In this document: positions 44,214-52,782 of the stretch, in pieces
Position numbering within the stretch: the first letter of the stretch is position 1
Layout: the number at the start of each line of letters is the position of its first letter
Assembly: GCF_014655595.1 (NCBI RefSeq)
Contig: NZ_BNBL01000002.1
Span: forward strand, 372,170 to 436,169
Length of the DNA stretch: 64,000 bases
Direction: 5' to 3'
DNA from: Streptomyces griseocarneus
GTDB taxonomy: Bacteria > Actinomycetota > Actinomycetes > Streptomycetales > Streptomycetaceae
Program-made: the position numbers and the translations under genes
Notes under the pieces: generated by a model
Told to the model about the DNA's origin: nothing
Database searches by the model: none
Seen by the model: only the letters and a program-made list of their open reading frames with translations

Positions 44214-44238
44214 TCCGGACGCGACCCGCAGAACGCCG

Positions 44239-44276
44239 CAGGGCGGCCGCACCTCATGCGAGGTGCGGCCGCCCTG
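44239..44276. terminator. terminator of SLT gene 2, shared with the convergent lipoprotein gene
   Basis: CAGGGCGGCCGCACCTC (44239-44255) pairs perfectly over 17 bp with GAGGTGCGGCCGCCCTG (44260-44276) around a 4-nt loop. Confidence 0.9.
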
Positions 44277-44301
44277 TCGTTCGTCGCCCGTGCGACCCCG
44301 G

Positions 44302-44904
44302 TCAGTCCGTGGTCCACTTCAGGGGCTCCTTGTAGAAGCCCCGGGCGTAGGTGACGTGGGTGATCTTCTTGCCGTCCGGCACGATGAAGGGGGTGCAGAA
44401 GGTCTTCTCGTCACCCTGCTTCCACGTGGCCTGGGTGTCCTCGTCCTTGCAGTCGGCGGGCGCGCTGCTGAGGTTGCCGATGAGGATGAGCCGCGTGCCG
44501 CGCTGCTCGCCCTCGGACACGGTGCCGACGTCGGTCGACAGCATCGGGCCCTTGATCTCCTTGTCGCCGCCGTCGAGCTTGGCCTTCACATAGACCCAGG
44601 CCAGGGTCTTCCCCTGGTACTTGCTCGCGTCCAGCTGGGTGAGGTCGGACGCCTTTCCCATGACGACCCGCTGCGGCGTGATGATGAATTCGCCCTTTTT
44701 CCCGTACCGCTGGTCCTCCTGCTTCTCGGGGCTGGGCTGCCCGAGCTTGAGCGGCTTCGAGGCTTCGGCGGAGGCCTTTTTGTCATTTCCGCCGTTTCCG
44801 CCGGACTTGGCCCCGTCGGAGTCGTCGCAGGCGGTGAGCGCGACAGTGGCGAGCACGGCCCCGGCCATGGTGAGCGCGGATCGGCGGCGTGTGCCGGACT
44901 TCAT
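44302..44904 (-). CDS. lipoprotein of unknown function
   Basis: From ATG 44904 (MKSGTRRRSALTMAG) the protein has 200 residues with a lipobox VALTAC and a Gly/Ser/Asn/Lys-rich segment after the Cys. A TTG at 44916 is an alternative start with GGGGA at suitable distance. The mature part (about 60-200) is beta-rich with two cysteines (APADCKDED and KTFCTPF) that could pair. The text TPQRVVMGKASDLTQLDASKYQGKTLAWVYVKAKLDGG resembles DUF4352-type immunoglobulin-like lipoproteins common in Streptomyces, but I cannot confirm that. It faces the shared terminator. Confidence 0.75.
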   Translation of the reverse strand: MKSGTRRRSALTMAGAVLATVALTACDDSDGAKSGGNGGNDKKASAEASKPLKLGQPSPEKQEDQRYGKKGEFIITPQRVVMGKASDLTQLDASKYQGKTLAWVYVKAKLDGGDKEIKGPMLSTDVGTVSEGEQRGTRLILIGNLSSAPADCKDEDTQATWKQGDEKTFCTPFIVPDGKKITHVTYARGFYKEPLKWTTD

Positions 44905-44997
44905 GTGCGTCAGCAAGGTGTCCCCGTTATTGATGGTGCTTTCCCGGTGGTGGAACCCGGAATTGGCCCATGAGTGTACGTGCACCTGTACGACGCG

Positions 44998-45039
44998 CCG
45001 GCGTGCGGGGTCCGTCGCGGCCCGGCCCCCGCACGCCGG
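44998..45039 (-). terminator. terminator of the toxin-like gene
   Basis: CCGGCGTGCGGGG (44998-45010) pairs perfectly with CCCCGCACGCCGG (45027-45039), 8 bp past the stop of the leftward gene. Confidence 0.8.
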
Positions 45040-45046
45040 TCATCGG

Positions 45047-46063
45047 TCAGCGGCCGGAGGCGATGACCCGCTTGCCGTTCTGGCTGAGCGGGATCGGTAT
45101 CGTCCGCACGGCGGCGGTGTCCCGCTTCTGCCGTCCGTCGAGCGGCTTCTGAACGGCATTGATGTTCAGTGAGACGCCCTGGCCTCCGGTGAACGTCCCG
45201 CTGGCGAAGGCGTTCACGCCGTCCGCGGTGATCTCATAGCCGGTGGTGTCGATGATGCCGTGGGTCCGGCAGTCGCGGAAGACCTCCTCGATCGGCACGA
45301 ACCACAGCCAGTGGTTGTCCCCGTCGCGGTTGAGGTCGACCTTCTCGTTGAACCAGATCGCCACGTTCCCCGTCATGGCGACGGTGGCGGTCCAGTCGAT
45401 GTCGTACTTCTGGGTGCCGACCACCAGCGACGCCTCGACGAGGGACTTCGCCGGGATCTTCAGCGGCAGGTCGACGGCCCAGTTCTGGGACTCCCGGTGC
45501 GCGAACTCCTGCGTGGAGGACAGGCTCGCCTCGATCGAGGTGGTCTCGCTGACCTTGGCGACCGCCGGGATCTCCGCCGAGACCTCCATCGTGACGCCGA
45601 TCTTCAGCGACTCCGTCACCGAGATCCGCAGGTCCTGCTCGGTCGTCTTGCTCTGCTTGTACGTGACCAGCTGCTCGACGTCGGTGCCGTTGCGGTAGTT
45701 GGTGGTCACGGAGGTGACCTGACCGGGAACGGGGGAGGGGGCGTTGGGGTCGTAGACGATCCCGGTGTACTTCGTGCGCACCTGGTGCTGGTGGTAGTCG
45801 CCGAGCGAGCTCTGCTTGCCGTAATCCGTGGACGCGGTGTAGCGGCAGCCGTTGGACTTGGGGAAGCGCTCCCTCGCCATCCACCGCCCCCACTCGTCGG
45901 TGATGTCCTGGAGCGAGCGGGCGGCGCCCTTTCCCTTTCCGGCGGTCTGCGGGCGAGGGGCGGCGGCCGCGGAGCCCGCGGTCGCGACGGTGACGGGAAG
46001 GGCCGCGGCGACGCCGGCGGCGGGGGCGAACGTCAGCAGACGCCGCCTGGAGACATGACTCAT
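45047..46063 (-). CDS. exported ETX/MTX2-like (aerolysin-type) beta-pore-forming protein
   Basis: The 338-residue protein has a Tat-type signal (MSHVSRRRLLTFAPAAGVAA) with a cleavage site near GSAAAA. Residues about 110-260 show the alternating Ser/Thr-rich beta-strand pattern of the ETX/MTX2 family (epsilon toxin, mosquitocidal toxins): NYRNGTDVEQLVTYKQSKTTEQDLRISVTESLKIGVTMEV, then IPAVAKVSETTSIEASL and SLVEASLVVGTQKYDIDWTATVAMTGNVAIWF. These proteins oligomerise into membrane pores. No receptor-binding lectin domain is visible; the N-terminal part (about 45-105) may serve that role. The family call is from pattern, not search. The gene is monocistronic. Confidence 0.68.
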   Translation of the reverse strand: MSHVSRRRLLTFAPAAGVAAALPVTVATAGSAAAAPRPQTAGKGKGAARSLQDITDEWGRWMARERFPKSNGCRYTASTDYGKQSSLGDYHQHQVRTKYTGIVYDPNAPSPVPGQVTSVTTNYRNGTDVEQLVTYKQSKTTEQDLRISVTESLKIGVTMEVSAEIPAVAKVSETTSIEASLSSTQEFAHRESQNWAVDLPLKIPAKSLVEASLVVGTQKYDIDWTATVAMTGNVAIWFNEKVDLNRDGDNHWLWFVPIEEVFRDCRTHGIIDTTGYEITADGVNAFASGTFTGGQGVSLNINAVQKPLDGRQKRDTAAVRTIPIPLSQNGKRVIASGR

Positions 46064-46153
46064 TGAATTCCGTACTTTCTTACAGCGTGTTGACGGCAGG
46101 ACGGACGAAGTCCCCTGGCCTGCAAGCCAATCCGTGTTCATCCGTGCTGCATA

Positions 46154-46200
46154 GGGACTTTGGTCCCGAGAGTCCCAAACGCATCATGACGCGACTCTCG
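46154..46200. promoter_or_regulatory. nested inverted repeats upstream of the toxin-like gene
   Basis: GGGAC-N4-GTCCC (46154-46167) and CGAGAGTC-N18-GACTCTCG (46167-46174 with 46193-46200) lie in the 339-bp gap between the toxin-like gene and the DUF1275 gene. They could be operators. The rest of the gap holds a purine run around 46279-46306 and no gene I can support. Confidence 0.35.
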
Positions 46201-46402
46201 TCCCATGTCTACCGCCGGTAACAGAAAATGGCGTGCCGTCAGATACCGGTCCGCGCAGGTGAGCGCCGTGACACCGCGGGGGAAGCCGGGGGGAAGCCGG
46301 GGGACAGGGGCGGCGCCACGCCGCGGCCCCGGGTGGCCGGACGCCCGTGTCCACCGGCCGTATCGTCGGGAGCGTGATCGATGTCGTCGCGGCGGTGCCG
46401 CC

Positions 46403-47128
46403 ATGAGGCCGGCGCCCGGCGCCGCCCTCACGACGGCGATGGTGGCCCTCACCCTGACGACCGGCATGGTCGAAGCCGTCAGCTTCCTCGTGCTCGGCCC
46501 GGTCTTCACCGCGGTGCAGACCGGAAACCTGCTCTTCCTCGGCTTCGCCCTAGCCGGCGAGGGCGGCCTGTCCCCGGCGGCGGCGCTGTCCTCCCTCGGC
46601 GGGTTCGCCGTGGGGGTGGTGTTCGGGGCCCGGTCGGAGTCGCGCGAGGAGGCCGGCGGGCACCGGTGGTTCACCTGGGCACTCGTCACCGAGGCCGCCG
46701 TGCTGGGCGTCGGGGCGGTGGTGGCGTGGGGCCTCGGGGGCGGGGGCGGCGCGCTGACGGCCCGGCACTACGCCGTGACCGCCGTGGTGGCCGCGGCCAT
46801 GGGGGCGCGCAACGTGACGACGATGCGGGCCCGCGTGCCGGACCTGCCCACCACGCTCGCGACCCGGGCCATGACGGCCCTCCTCAGCGGCTCCCCCCTC
46901 GCACCCGCCCCGCGGACCTCCTCGGCCGCCAGGGACCAGGGCCGCCGCGCGGCCTCGGTCGGCGCGATGTTCGTGGGCGGCCTGCTGGGTGCCTGGATGC
47001 TGCACGCGTCCGTGCGCCCGGCCCTGGTGCTGCTGGCCGCCGCCGGGGGCGTGCTCGCGACCGCCGCCGTCCACGCGACGCGGTCGCGCCGCCTGCCCCC
47101 GCCGCCCGGACCGTCCCCGCACGGCTGA
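46403..47128 (+). CDS. DUF1275 (YoaK-like) membrane protein
   Basis: The 241-residue membrane protein has about six membrane segments and the family N-terminal pattern TTGMVEAVSFLVLGPVFTAVQTGNLLFLGFALAG. A central AMGARNVTTMRARVPDLPTT is also typical. The function of DUF1275 is not established. The ATG overlaps a possible 10-codon upstream frame (GTG 46375 to TGA 46406), so translational coupling to a leader peptide is conceivable but unproven. Confidence 0.82.
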   Translation: MRPAPGAALTTAMVALTLTTGMVEAVSFLVLGPVFTAVQTGNLLFLGFALAGEGGLSPAAALSSLGGFAVGVVFGARSESREEAGGHRWFTWALVTEAAVLGVGAVVAWGLGGGGGALTARHYAVTAVVAAAMGARNVTTMRARVPDLPTTLATRAMTALLSGSPLAPAPRTSSAARDQGRRAASVGAMFVGGLLGAWMLHASVRPALVLLAAAGGVLATAAVHATRSRRLPPPPGPSPHG

Positions 47129-47131
47129 CGG

Positions 47132-47162
47132 GGTGCGCGCCCAAACTGACCGGGCGCGCACC
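47132..47162. terminator. bidirectional terminator
   Basis: GGTGCGCGCCC (47132-47142) pairs with GGGCGCGCACC (47152-47162) between convergent genes. Confidence 0.78.
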
Positions 47163-47200
47163 CGCAGAGCCCTCCGTGCCCGAAGAGCCCTCCGCCCGCC

Positions 47201-47974
47201 TCACGCCGGCTTGCGGGCCTCGATGAGGAAGCGGGACGAGTGGGCGACGAACGACCCTTCGGCCTGGATGTGTTCGTGCAGGTCACGCAGCCGGTCGCGG
47301 TAGCCCTCGACGGTGAAGCCGGGCACGGTCCAGATCACCTTCCGCAGGAAGTAGACGACCGCCCCGATGTCGAAGAACTCCATGCGCAGCCGCTCCAGGC
47401 GCACGTCGGCGACCTCGAGCCCGGCCGCCTTCGCCTCGGCGCTCTCGTCGTCCGGGTGCCGCTTGCGGCGCGCCTCGGGCTGCGGGCCCAGGAAGTACTC
47501 GACGAGCTCGAAGACGGAGGCGGGGCCGACGTGCTGGGCGAAGTACGTACCGCCGGGCCGCAGCACCCGGGCGATCTCCGTCCACCACACGGTCGCGGGG
47601 TGGCGGCTGGTCACCAGGTCGAACGCCGCGTCGGCGAACGGCAGCGGCGGCTCGTCGGGATCCGCGACGACCACCGCTCCCAGGGGGTGGAGGAGCCGGG
47701 TGGCCTTCGCGATGTTCGGGGGCCAGGACTCCGTGGCGGCCAGCACGGGCGGGCACGCGCCTCCTGGCGACGCGAGCGCGCCGGCCAGGACCTCCCCGCC
47801 GCCGGTCTGGACGTCCAGCGCCGCCGAGGCAGCGGCCAGCCGCTCGCTCATCAGCCGCTGGTAGCCCCACGAGGGGCGTTCCTCGGTGGCCCGGCCGTCC
47901 AGCCAGGAGAAGTCCCAGCCGGCCACGGAGACCGACTCGGCCTCGTCCAGGAGTCGCTCGAAATCATGTGCCAT
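47201..47974 (-). CDS. SAM-dependent class I methyltransferase
   Basis: The 257-residue cytoplasmic protein is a Rossmann-type methyltransferase. Motif I is weak (VLAATESWPPNIAKATRLL occupies the usual SAM loop) and acidic residue 2 is in VVVADPDEP; the downstream FADAAFDLVTSRHPATVWWTEIARVLRPGGTYFAQHVG is typical. This form resembles Streptomyces methyltransferases with an N-terminal helical segment (LDEAESVSVAGWDFSWLDGRATEERPSW). The substrate is unknown. It lies 42 bp downstream of a membrane protein gene on the same strand, so they may be co-transcribed. Confidence 0.85.
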   Translation of the reverse strand: MAHDFERLLDEAESVSVAGWDFSWLDGRATEERPSWGYQRLMSERLAAASAALDVQTGGGEVLAGALASPGGACPPVLAATESWPPNIAKATRLLHPLGAVVVADPDEPPLPFADAAFDLVTSRHPATVWWTEIARVLRPGGTYFAQHVGPASVFELVEYFLGPQPEARRKRHPDDESAEAKAAGLEVADVRLERLRMEFFDIGAVVYFLRKVIWTVPGFTVEGYRDRLRDLHEHIQAEGSFVAHSSRFLIEARKPA

Positions 47975-48016
47975 ACCCGCAGTTTCACGGCATACCGCCG
48001 GAACCGCCAGGCAATT

Positions 48017-48463
48017 TCAGTGGCCGATCGGCCCCAGGGTCGTACCGCCGTCCGGCCCGGAGTCGGGCTTGACCACGCACAGGGCCCAGATGACGAACGC
48101 GGACAGGGCGATGACCACGATCGACCAGAGCGGGTAGTAGGGGATGGACAGGAAGTTGGCGACGAGCAGCAGGACCGCCATCGCCACGCCGACGACCCTG
48201 GCCCACAGCGAGACCTTGAACAGGCCGACGCCCACCATGATCGCCAGGATCCCCAGGAGGAGATGGATCCAGCCCCAGCCCGTCAGGTTGAACCGGAAGA
48301 CGTAATGGGGCGTCGTGACGAAGATGTCGTCGTGGACCAGGGCCATCACGCCCCGGAACAGATCCAGGAACCCCAGGACCAGCATCATCACCGCGGCGAA
48401 GACCGTCAGCCCGCCGGCCGCGGCCTGTGAGCCGCCGGGGCTCGGGTTGAGCGAGGACGACAT
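48017..48463 (-). CDS. four-helix membrane protein (DUF7144-like)
   Basis: The 148-residue protein from ATG 48463 has four membrane helices (about 18-40, 55-85, 85-105 and 108-130) and short polar ends. The core GWGWIHLLLGILAIMVGVGLF with LWARVVGVAMAVLLLVANFL and PYYPLWSIVVIALSAFVIWAL matches a small actinobacterial membrane family of unknown function. It is tightly upstream of the methyltransferase gene and 85 bp downstream of the large LuxR-type gene, all on the minus strand. Confidence 0.83.
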   Translation of the reverse strand: MSSSLNPSPGGSQAAAGGLTVFAAVMMLVLGFLDLFRGVMALVHDDIFVTTPHYVFRFNLTGWGWIHLLLGILAIMVGVGLFKVSLWARVVGVAMAVLLLVANFLSIPYYPLWSIVVIALSAFVIWALCVVKPDSGPDGGTTLGPIGH

Positions 48464-48548
48464 GATCCACCTCCACGCGTATGCGTCTGGACACTCCTCA
48501 GCGTCACCACCCGGCGGGCCGTCCGCATCGCCCGTAACGGGTGAGTCG

Positions 48549-51221
48549 TCAGAGAATGTGCAGCTCCCTGCCCCGTTCGACCGCCGCGCGGCGGCGCGAG
48601 ACGCAGAGCTTGTGGTAGATGCTCCGCAGGTGCGTCTTGACGGTGTTGGCCGACAGGTGCAGCTCCGCCGCGATCTCGTCCGTGGACAGCATCCGCGCCA
48701 CGCACGCGAGCACCTCCCGCTCACGGTCGCTGAGCGGCTCCACCAGCGCCGGTACGGGCGCGGGCGCGGGGGCGCGCACGCCGTGGCCGTCCACCCCGGG
48801 CGCGGGCCAGGGCGCGGCCGACGCACCGTCGTGACCGGCGGGCCCGTCGAGCAGCGGCCGCAGCCAGGCACCGGCCTCGGTGAAGGGCCTGCGCAGCCCC
48901 TCGGGCCGGGCGGCGTCCAGGGCCCGGCCGGCCCGGCGGCGCGCATCGGCCCCGTCGCCCCCGAGCGCGGCGGCGTGTGCCCGGAGCAGGCCCACGCGGA
49001 CCCGGTCCGGCAGGCCCAGCCGGTACGAGCGGCCGGCGCGCCCGGCGAGCCGCAGCGCCCGCCCGGTGCGCCCCGCGGCCAGGTGGGCGGTGGCCAGGGC
49101 GACGACGAGCGCCGGCCCGTCCGTCCCCGCCTCGTGCAGGGCGGCGGCCGCGCCCTCGGCGTCACCGTCGGCCAGCATGACGGCGGAGTGCTCCAGGGCC
49201 AGGCGCTCGGCGGCCCACGCCCCCCGGGGCGGGCCGGGTGCGTCGAGGGCGGCCAGGGCCGCCTCCGCATGCCCGTCGGCCGCCTCCGCGCGGCACCGCA
49301 GAACGGCGCTCCAGGCGGCCGTCACCGGGTCGTCACCGACGCCCGGACAGCTCCCGGCCGCCTCCAGGTGACGGCGGGCGGTGCCGGGCTCGTCGCGCTC
49401 CCAGGCCACCGTGGCCAGGGCCAGGTGGGCGGCCGTGCGGCGGCCGGGAGGGAGGCCGTGCCGGTCGCCGAGCGCCAGGGACCGCAGCGCGTGGTCCTCC
49501 GCGGCGCCGAGCGCGCCCTCGGTGGCCTCGGCGAGCGCGAGCATGCCGAGGGCCTCGTACCGGATCAGGGCGGTGGTCTCGGCGGAGCAGGCCTCCACGG
49601 CGGCGGCGAAGTGCCGGCGCGCCTCGTCGGCGCGGCCGGCGCACAGCAGCGCGCGGGCCAGGCCGAGGCACCGCAGCGCCTCGAGCTCGGGGTGCGCCTC
49701 GATCAGTGCCGGGTGCGCCCGGTCCACGAGCTCCCGGACGGCGCGGGAGGCCTCCAGGGCCTCCGCGCAGGCCTCGTCCGGCCCGCTCAGGAGCCGCAGC
49801 AGAGCGTGGGCGAGCCGGACCTCCACGGCGGGGTGCACGCCCCGCAGGTCGCGTTCGGCCGCCGCGAGCCACCGGCGGCAGGCGGCGCGGTCCTGTCGCG
49901 CCAGGCGGCGGCCGGCGGCCAGCAGGGCGGCTTCGGCGCCCGGGACGTCCGCGGGAAGGCGGCGGAGCACGTCGTCCAGCCGCTCCGCCTCGGGCCCGGC
50001 GAGCAGGGCCGCGACCGGCGAGTGCCGGACGGCCTCCCGCGCGCAGAACCGCCAGTCCCCGGCGGCCGCCGCGTGTTCCAGGGCCTCGGCGACCTGTCCG
50101 GCCTCGGTCAGCCGGCGCGCGGCGCGGGCGTGCAGGCGCGGTGCGAGTCCGGGCCGCTCGGTCTCCAGGTGCGTCCGCAGGACCGCCGCGTACAGCGGAT
50201 GCAGGCGGTACCACGAGGCACCGGCATCCGGTCCGGGCGAGGGCCCGGCTTCGACGAAGGCGTTGACCCGGGCGAGCCCCGACAGGATCCGCCCGGCGTC
50301 CCGGCGTCCCGTCAGCGCGTTCGCCAGGTCCGGGGTGACGGGGTCGAGGACGCTGGCCCGTACGAGCAGTTCCCGGGCGACGGGGTGCCGGGGGCCGAGG
50401 GCCTCGGCGAGCAGGTAGTCGGCGACGGCGCGTTCGGGCGCGGCGGGGGACCGGGCGAAGCCGTCGGGGTCGTCGGACCGCCGCATGGCCAGGGCGCACA
50501 GCCTCAGCCCGGCGGCCCAGCCCTCGGTGCGTCCGGTCAGGGTGCGCACGGCGTCCTCGCCCGGCGTCAATCCGTGCCGCCGCAGGAGCTCCGCCGCCTC
50601 GCGCGGGGTGAAGGCCAGGTCGGCGCCCCGGATCTCGGACAACCGGCCCTCCGCGCGGTAGCGGTGCAGCGGCAGCGGCGGGTCGGCCCTGCCGGTCAGC
50701 ACCAGCCGGAGCCGGGGCCCGGCGTGTTCGAGCAGGAACTCCAGGCCCGCCGGCACGTCCCGTCCGGGCAGCTTCTCGAAGCCGTCGAGGACGAGCACCA
50801 CCGGTCCGGGCAGCCGCTCCACGGCCACCGCGAGGGCGGCCGGCAAGGACCGGCCGGCGCCCCGGTGGCGGGCGGTCGCGACCGGGTCGAGGGGCAGGGC
50901 GGGCAGGGCCCGGCGCAGGGCCCCGGCCACACAGGACCAGAAGACCCCCGGCGCGTTGTCGCGCGGATGCAGCGTCAGCCAGGCCACGGGGCCGGGCCGG
51001 TGGCAGGAGTCCGAGCGGGCCCAGGCGGCCGCGAGCGTCGTCTTGCCGGAACCCGCAGGTCCTGTGACGAGGGTCAGCGGCCCGTTCACACCGTCGGTGA
51101 GCCGGTCCAGCAGCCGTTGTCTGCGGACGTGGGCGCGGGGGACGGCGGGGGCCGAGAACTGCGCGGCCGGCAGCGGTTCCCCGCGTTCGCCCAGGGGGTC
51201 CGGGAATCCGGTCGGGGGCAT
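48549..51221 (-). CDS. large ATP-binding LuxR-family regulator (MalT/LAL type)
   Basis: The 890-residue protein has an N-terminal P-loop ATPase with Walker A TGPAGSGKTT (53-62) and a hydrophobic Walker B (VVLVLDGFEKLPG), an array of TPR-like helical repeats (about 340-800; AEALEHAAAAGDW, RALLCAGRADEARRHF), and a C-terminal LuxR helix-turn-helix (LSDREREVLACVARMLSTDEIAAELHLSANTVKTHLRSIYHKL). This is the STAND-class MalT layout, switched on by effector binding and ATP. ATG 51221 is preceded by GGTGAT; the earlier ATG at 51275 adds a weak Arg-rich segment. Targets are unknown. Confidence 0.9.
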   Translation of the reverse strand: MPPTGFPDPLGERGEPLPAAQFSAPAVPRAHVRRQRLLDRLTDGVNGPLTLVTGPAGSGKTTLAAAWARSDSCHRPGPVAWLTLHPRDNAPGVFWSCVAGALRRALPALPLDPVATARHRGAGRSLPAALAVAVERLPGPVVLVLDGFEKLPGRDVPAGLEFLLEHAGPRLRLVLTGRADPPLPLHRYRAEGRLSEIRGADLAFTPREAAELLRRHGLTPGEDAVRTLTGRTEGWAAGLRLCALAMRRSDDPDGFARSPAAPERAVADYLLAEALGPRHPVARELLVRASVLDPVTPDLANALTGRRDAGRILSGLARVNAFVEAGPSPGPDAGASWYRLHPLYAAVLRTHLETERPGLAPRLHARAARRLTEAGQVAEALEHAAAAGDWRFCAREAVRHSPVAALLAGPEAERLDDVLRRLPADVPGAEAALLAAGRRLARQDRAACRRWLAAAERDLRGVHPAVEVRLAHALLRLLSGPDEACAEALEASRAVRELVDRAHPALIEAHPELEALRCLGLARALLCAGRADEARRHFAAAVEACSAETTALIRYEALGMLALAEATEGALGAAEDHALRSLALGDRHGLPPGRRTAAHLALATVAWERDEPGTARRHLEAAGSCPGVGDDPVTAAWSAVLRCRAEAADGHAEAALAALDAPGPPRGAWAAERLALEHSAVMLADGDAEGAAAALHEAGTDGPALVVALATAHLAAGRTGRALRLAGRAGRSYRLGLPDRVRVGLLRAHAAALGGDGADARRRAGRALDAARPEGLRRPFTEAGAWLRPLLDGPAGHDGASAAPWPAPGVDGHGVRAPAPAPVPALVEPLSDREREVLACVARMLSTDEIAAELHLSANTVKTHLRSIYHKLCVSRRRAAVERGRELHIL

Positions 51222-51323
51222 CCGATCACCACCGTGAGGGGGAGCGCGAGCGCGGTCTCGACCTGCCGTGACCATCTTCGCCCGCCCCCGCCGGTGATCG
51301 CCACGCGAGGGAAGCGCCCCTGG

Positions 51324-52037
51324 TCAGCGGCGGCGCCCACCGCCTCCGCCGGAGCGCGGCCGCAGCAGGGCGGCCGCCAGGACGGCCGGTGCCGTGAGCA
51401 CGAGGGTGAGCGTGACCAACGACGTGCCCCGGACCGGCGGCTTTCCCGCGGACTTGACGTAGTTCCGGTGCAGCCGGTGGGGAGCGAACCGCACGCGCGC
51501 GGGCGGGACCGCCTCCGCCATCACCACCGGTGGGGCGGAGGGCGGGGGCGGAGGCTTCGCGGCGGCGGGCGCCGGCCGGAGCGCGGCGGGGACGGCCGCG
51601 GGCGCGGGGCGTACGGGCGCGACGGCCGGCGGGGGCGGGGGAGCGGGTGCGGGAGGCGGGGGCACCGGTGGTGCGGGGGGCCGGTGCACGGGCACGGGAG
51701 GCCGCGGCCTCCCGCACGCGGGCCACCATCCGAGGCCGACCGCGACCAGAGGCGTGCTGACGCTCAGACACCCCGCACCGCCGCCGGTGACCCGCGCGCT
51801 CACGCCGACGCCCGGCAGTTCGACGCCCAGCACGGCGATGTCCGCGCGGGGCGGCCCGTGCGCCGGCAGCGGGCGCGGCAGGCTCCCGGCGACGGCGGTC
51901 AGCGACACGCCTTCGGACTCCGCCCTCAGCCCCGCCTCGTCCGCGACCGCCCCGCCGGCCGGAGCGAGCACGACCACAACGGTCAAGACCACAGCGCCAG
52001 TTCTCAGCCATCCCCTCACGCGGAACAGCTTGCACAC
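51324..52037 (-). CDS. Pro-rich secreted or wall-anchored protein
   Basis: The 237-residue frame has a signal peptide (VRGWLRTGAVVLTVVVVLAPAGGAVA), a short beta-like part with two cysteines (GGGAGCLSVSTP and WWPACGRP), a long proline-rich spacer (PVPVHRPPAPPVPPPPAP), and a C-terminal hydrophobic segment TLTLVLTAPAVLAAALLRP before RRR. Such an ending suggests a membrane anchor. The start is uncertain: ATG 52037 or GTG 52019. I recognise no family. It lies upstream of the LuxR-type gene on the same strand with a 102-bp gap. Confidence 0.65.
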   Translation of the reverse strand: MCKLFRVRGWLRTGAVVLTVVVVLAPAGGAVADEAGLRAESEGVSLTAVAGSLPRPLPAHGPPRADIAVLGVELPGVGVSARVTGGGAGCLSVSTPLVAVGLGWWPACGRPRPPVPVHRPPAPPVPPPPAPAPPPPPAVAPVRPAPAAVPAALRPAPAAAKPPPPPSAPPVVMAEAVPPARVRFAPHRLHRNYVKSAGKPPVRGTSLVTLTLVLTAPAVLAAALLRPRSGGGGGRRR

Positions 52038-52379
52038 CCGCGGGCGCCCGCGGCCGCGAACGTCCGGTGATTCCTCCGATGGGCGGAAGATCGGCCCGGC
52101 GTGCTGCCGCGCGAAGGCTCCGTACGCCCTCGCGCGCGCCGGTCACGGCCGCGGCGACGGCGGGGGCCGCGCCCCCGGGCAACCCCGCTGCTATTCCCGG
52201 GAAGTTACGGACGCCGAACGCCGGGCCCGGCGGACGCGGGACGCGCCCGGACTCAACCGCGCGGGTGACAAATCACCGCCATTGCGCTGTCAACAAACGG
52301 CGGACGGCCCCGGTCGCGCGACGATACCCGGGACCGAGGCTCATCAGCCCCTCGGACCATGTCTCTGTACGGAGGACCC
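52038..52379. other. intergenic region, nothing supported
   Basis: A 342-bp stretch between the Pro-rich secreted gene and the small protein gene at 52380. It presumably holds divergent promoters. I see no convincing ORF, hairpin or known element; a G-rich/C-rich patch around 52225-52255 can fold but has no clear role. Confidence 0.5.
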
Positions 52380-52757
52380 ATGTACGCTGCCGAGCTGGCT
52401 GCCAAGCTTGTCGAGCCCAGTGCCGAGGAAGAGCGCCTGGCCGAGGACTACGTCACGATCCTCGGCACGGTGTCCGCCATGGACCAGGCCGTCCGCGAGG
52501 GCGACTGGAGGCGGGCACGGGAGGAGGCCGACCAGCTCATGAGCGCCGCGGAGGAGATGTGGTCGGCCCTCTCCGAGCCCGACGCCTACGACGGGACGGA
52601 CGACACGCCCGTCGTGGCCGACGCCGTGAAGGTCCGCCAGCTCGTCGCCGTCTACGCCAGGCCCCACGAGGTCGGCCGCGCCCTCTACCCCGCCGGCCTG
52701 ATCGAGCACGCCGAGCTGCGCACCGCCGTGGAGAACGAGGACCTGGCACCCTGCTGA
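52380..52757 (+). CDS. small acidic helical protein of unknown function
   Basis: ATG 52380 is chosen because GGAGG (52371-52375) lies 4 bp upstream; the earlier ATG at 52359 lacks one. The 125-residue protein is acidic and helical (AKLVEPSAEEERLAEDYVTILGTVSAMDQAVREGDWRRAREEADQLM) with a single C-terminal Cys. I do not recognise a family. It converges on the phosphatase-family gene with a 25-bp gap. Confidence 0.7.
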   Translation: MYAAELAAKLVEPSAEEERLAEDYVTILGTVSAMDQAVREGDWRRAREEADQLMSAAEEMWSALSEPDAYDGTDDTPVVADAVKVRQLVAVYARPHEVGRALYPAGLIEHAELRTAVENEDLAPC

Positions 52758-52782
52758 CGGCGGGCCGGCGCCGGCGGCCCGG

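Noticed and set aside
46375..46406. 10-codon leader peptide overlapping the DUF1275 start
   Set aside because: The frame is too short to support without a conserved ribosome site or conservation data.
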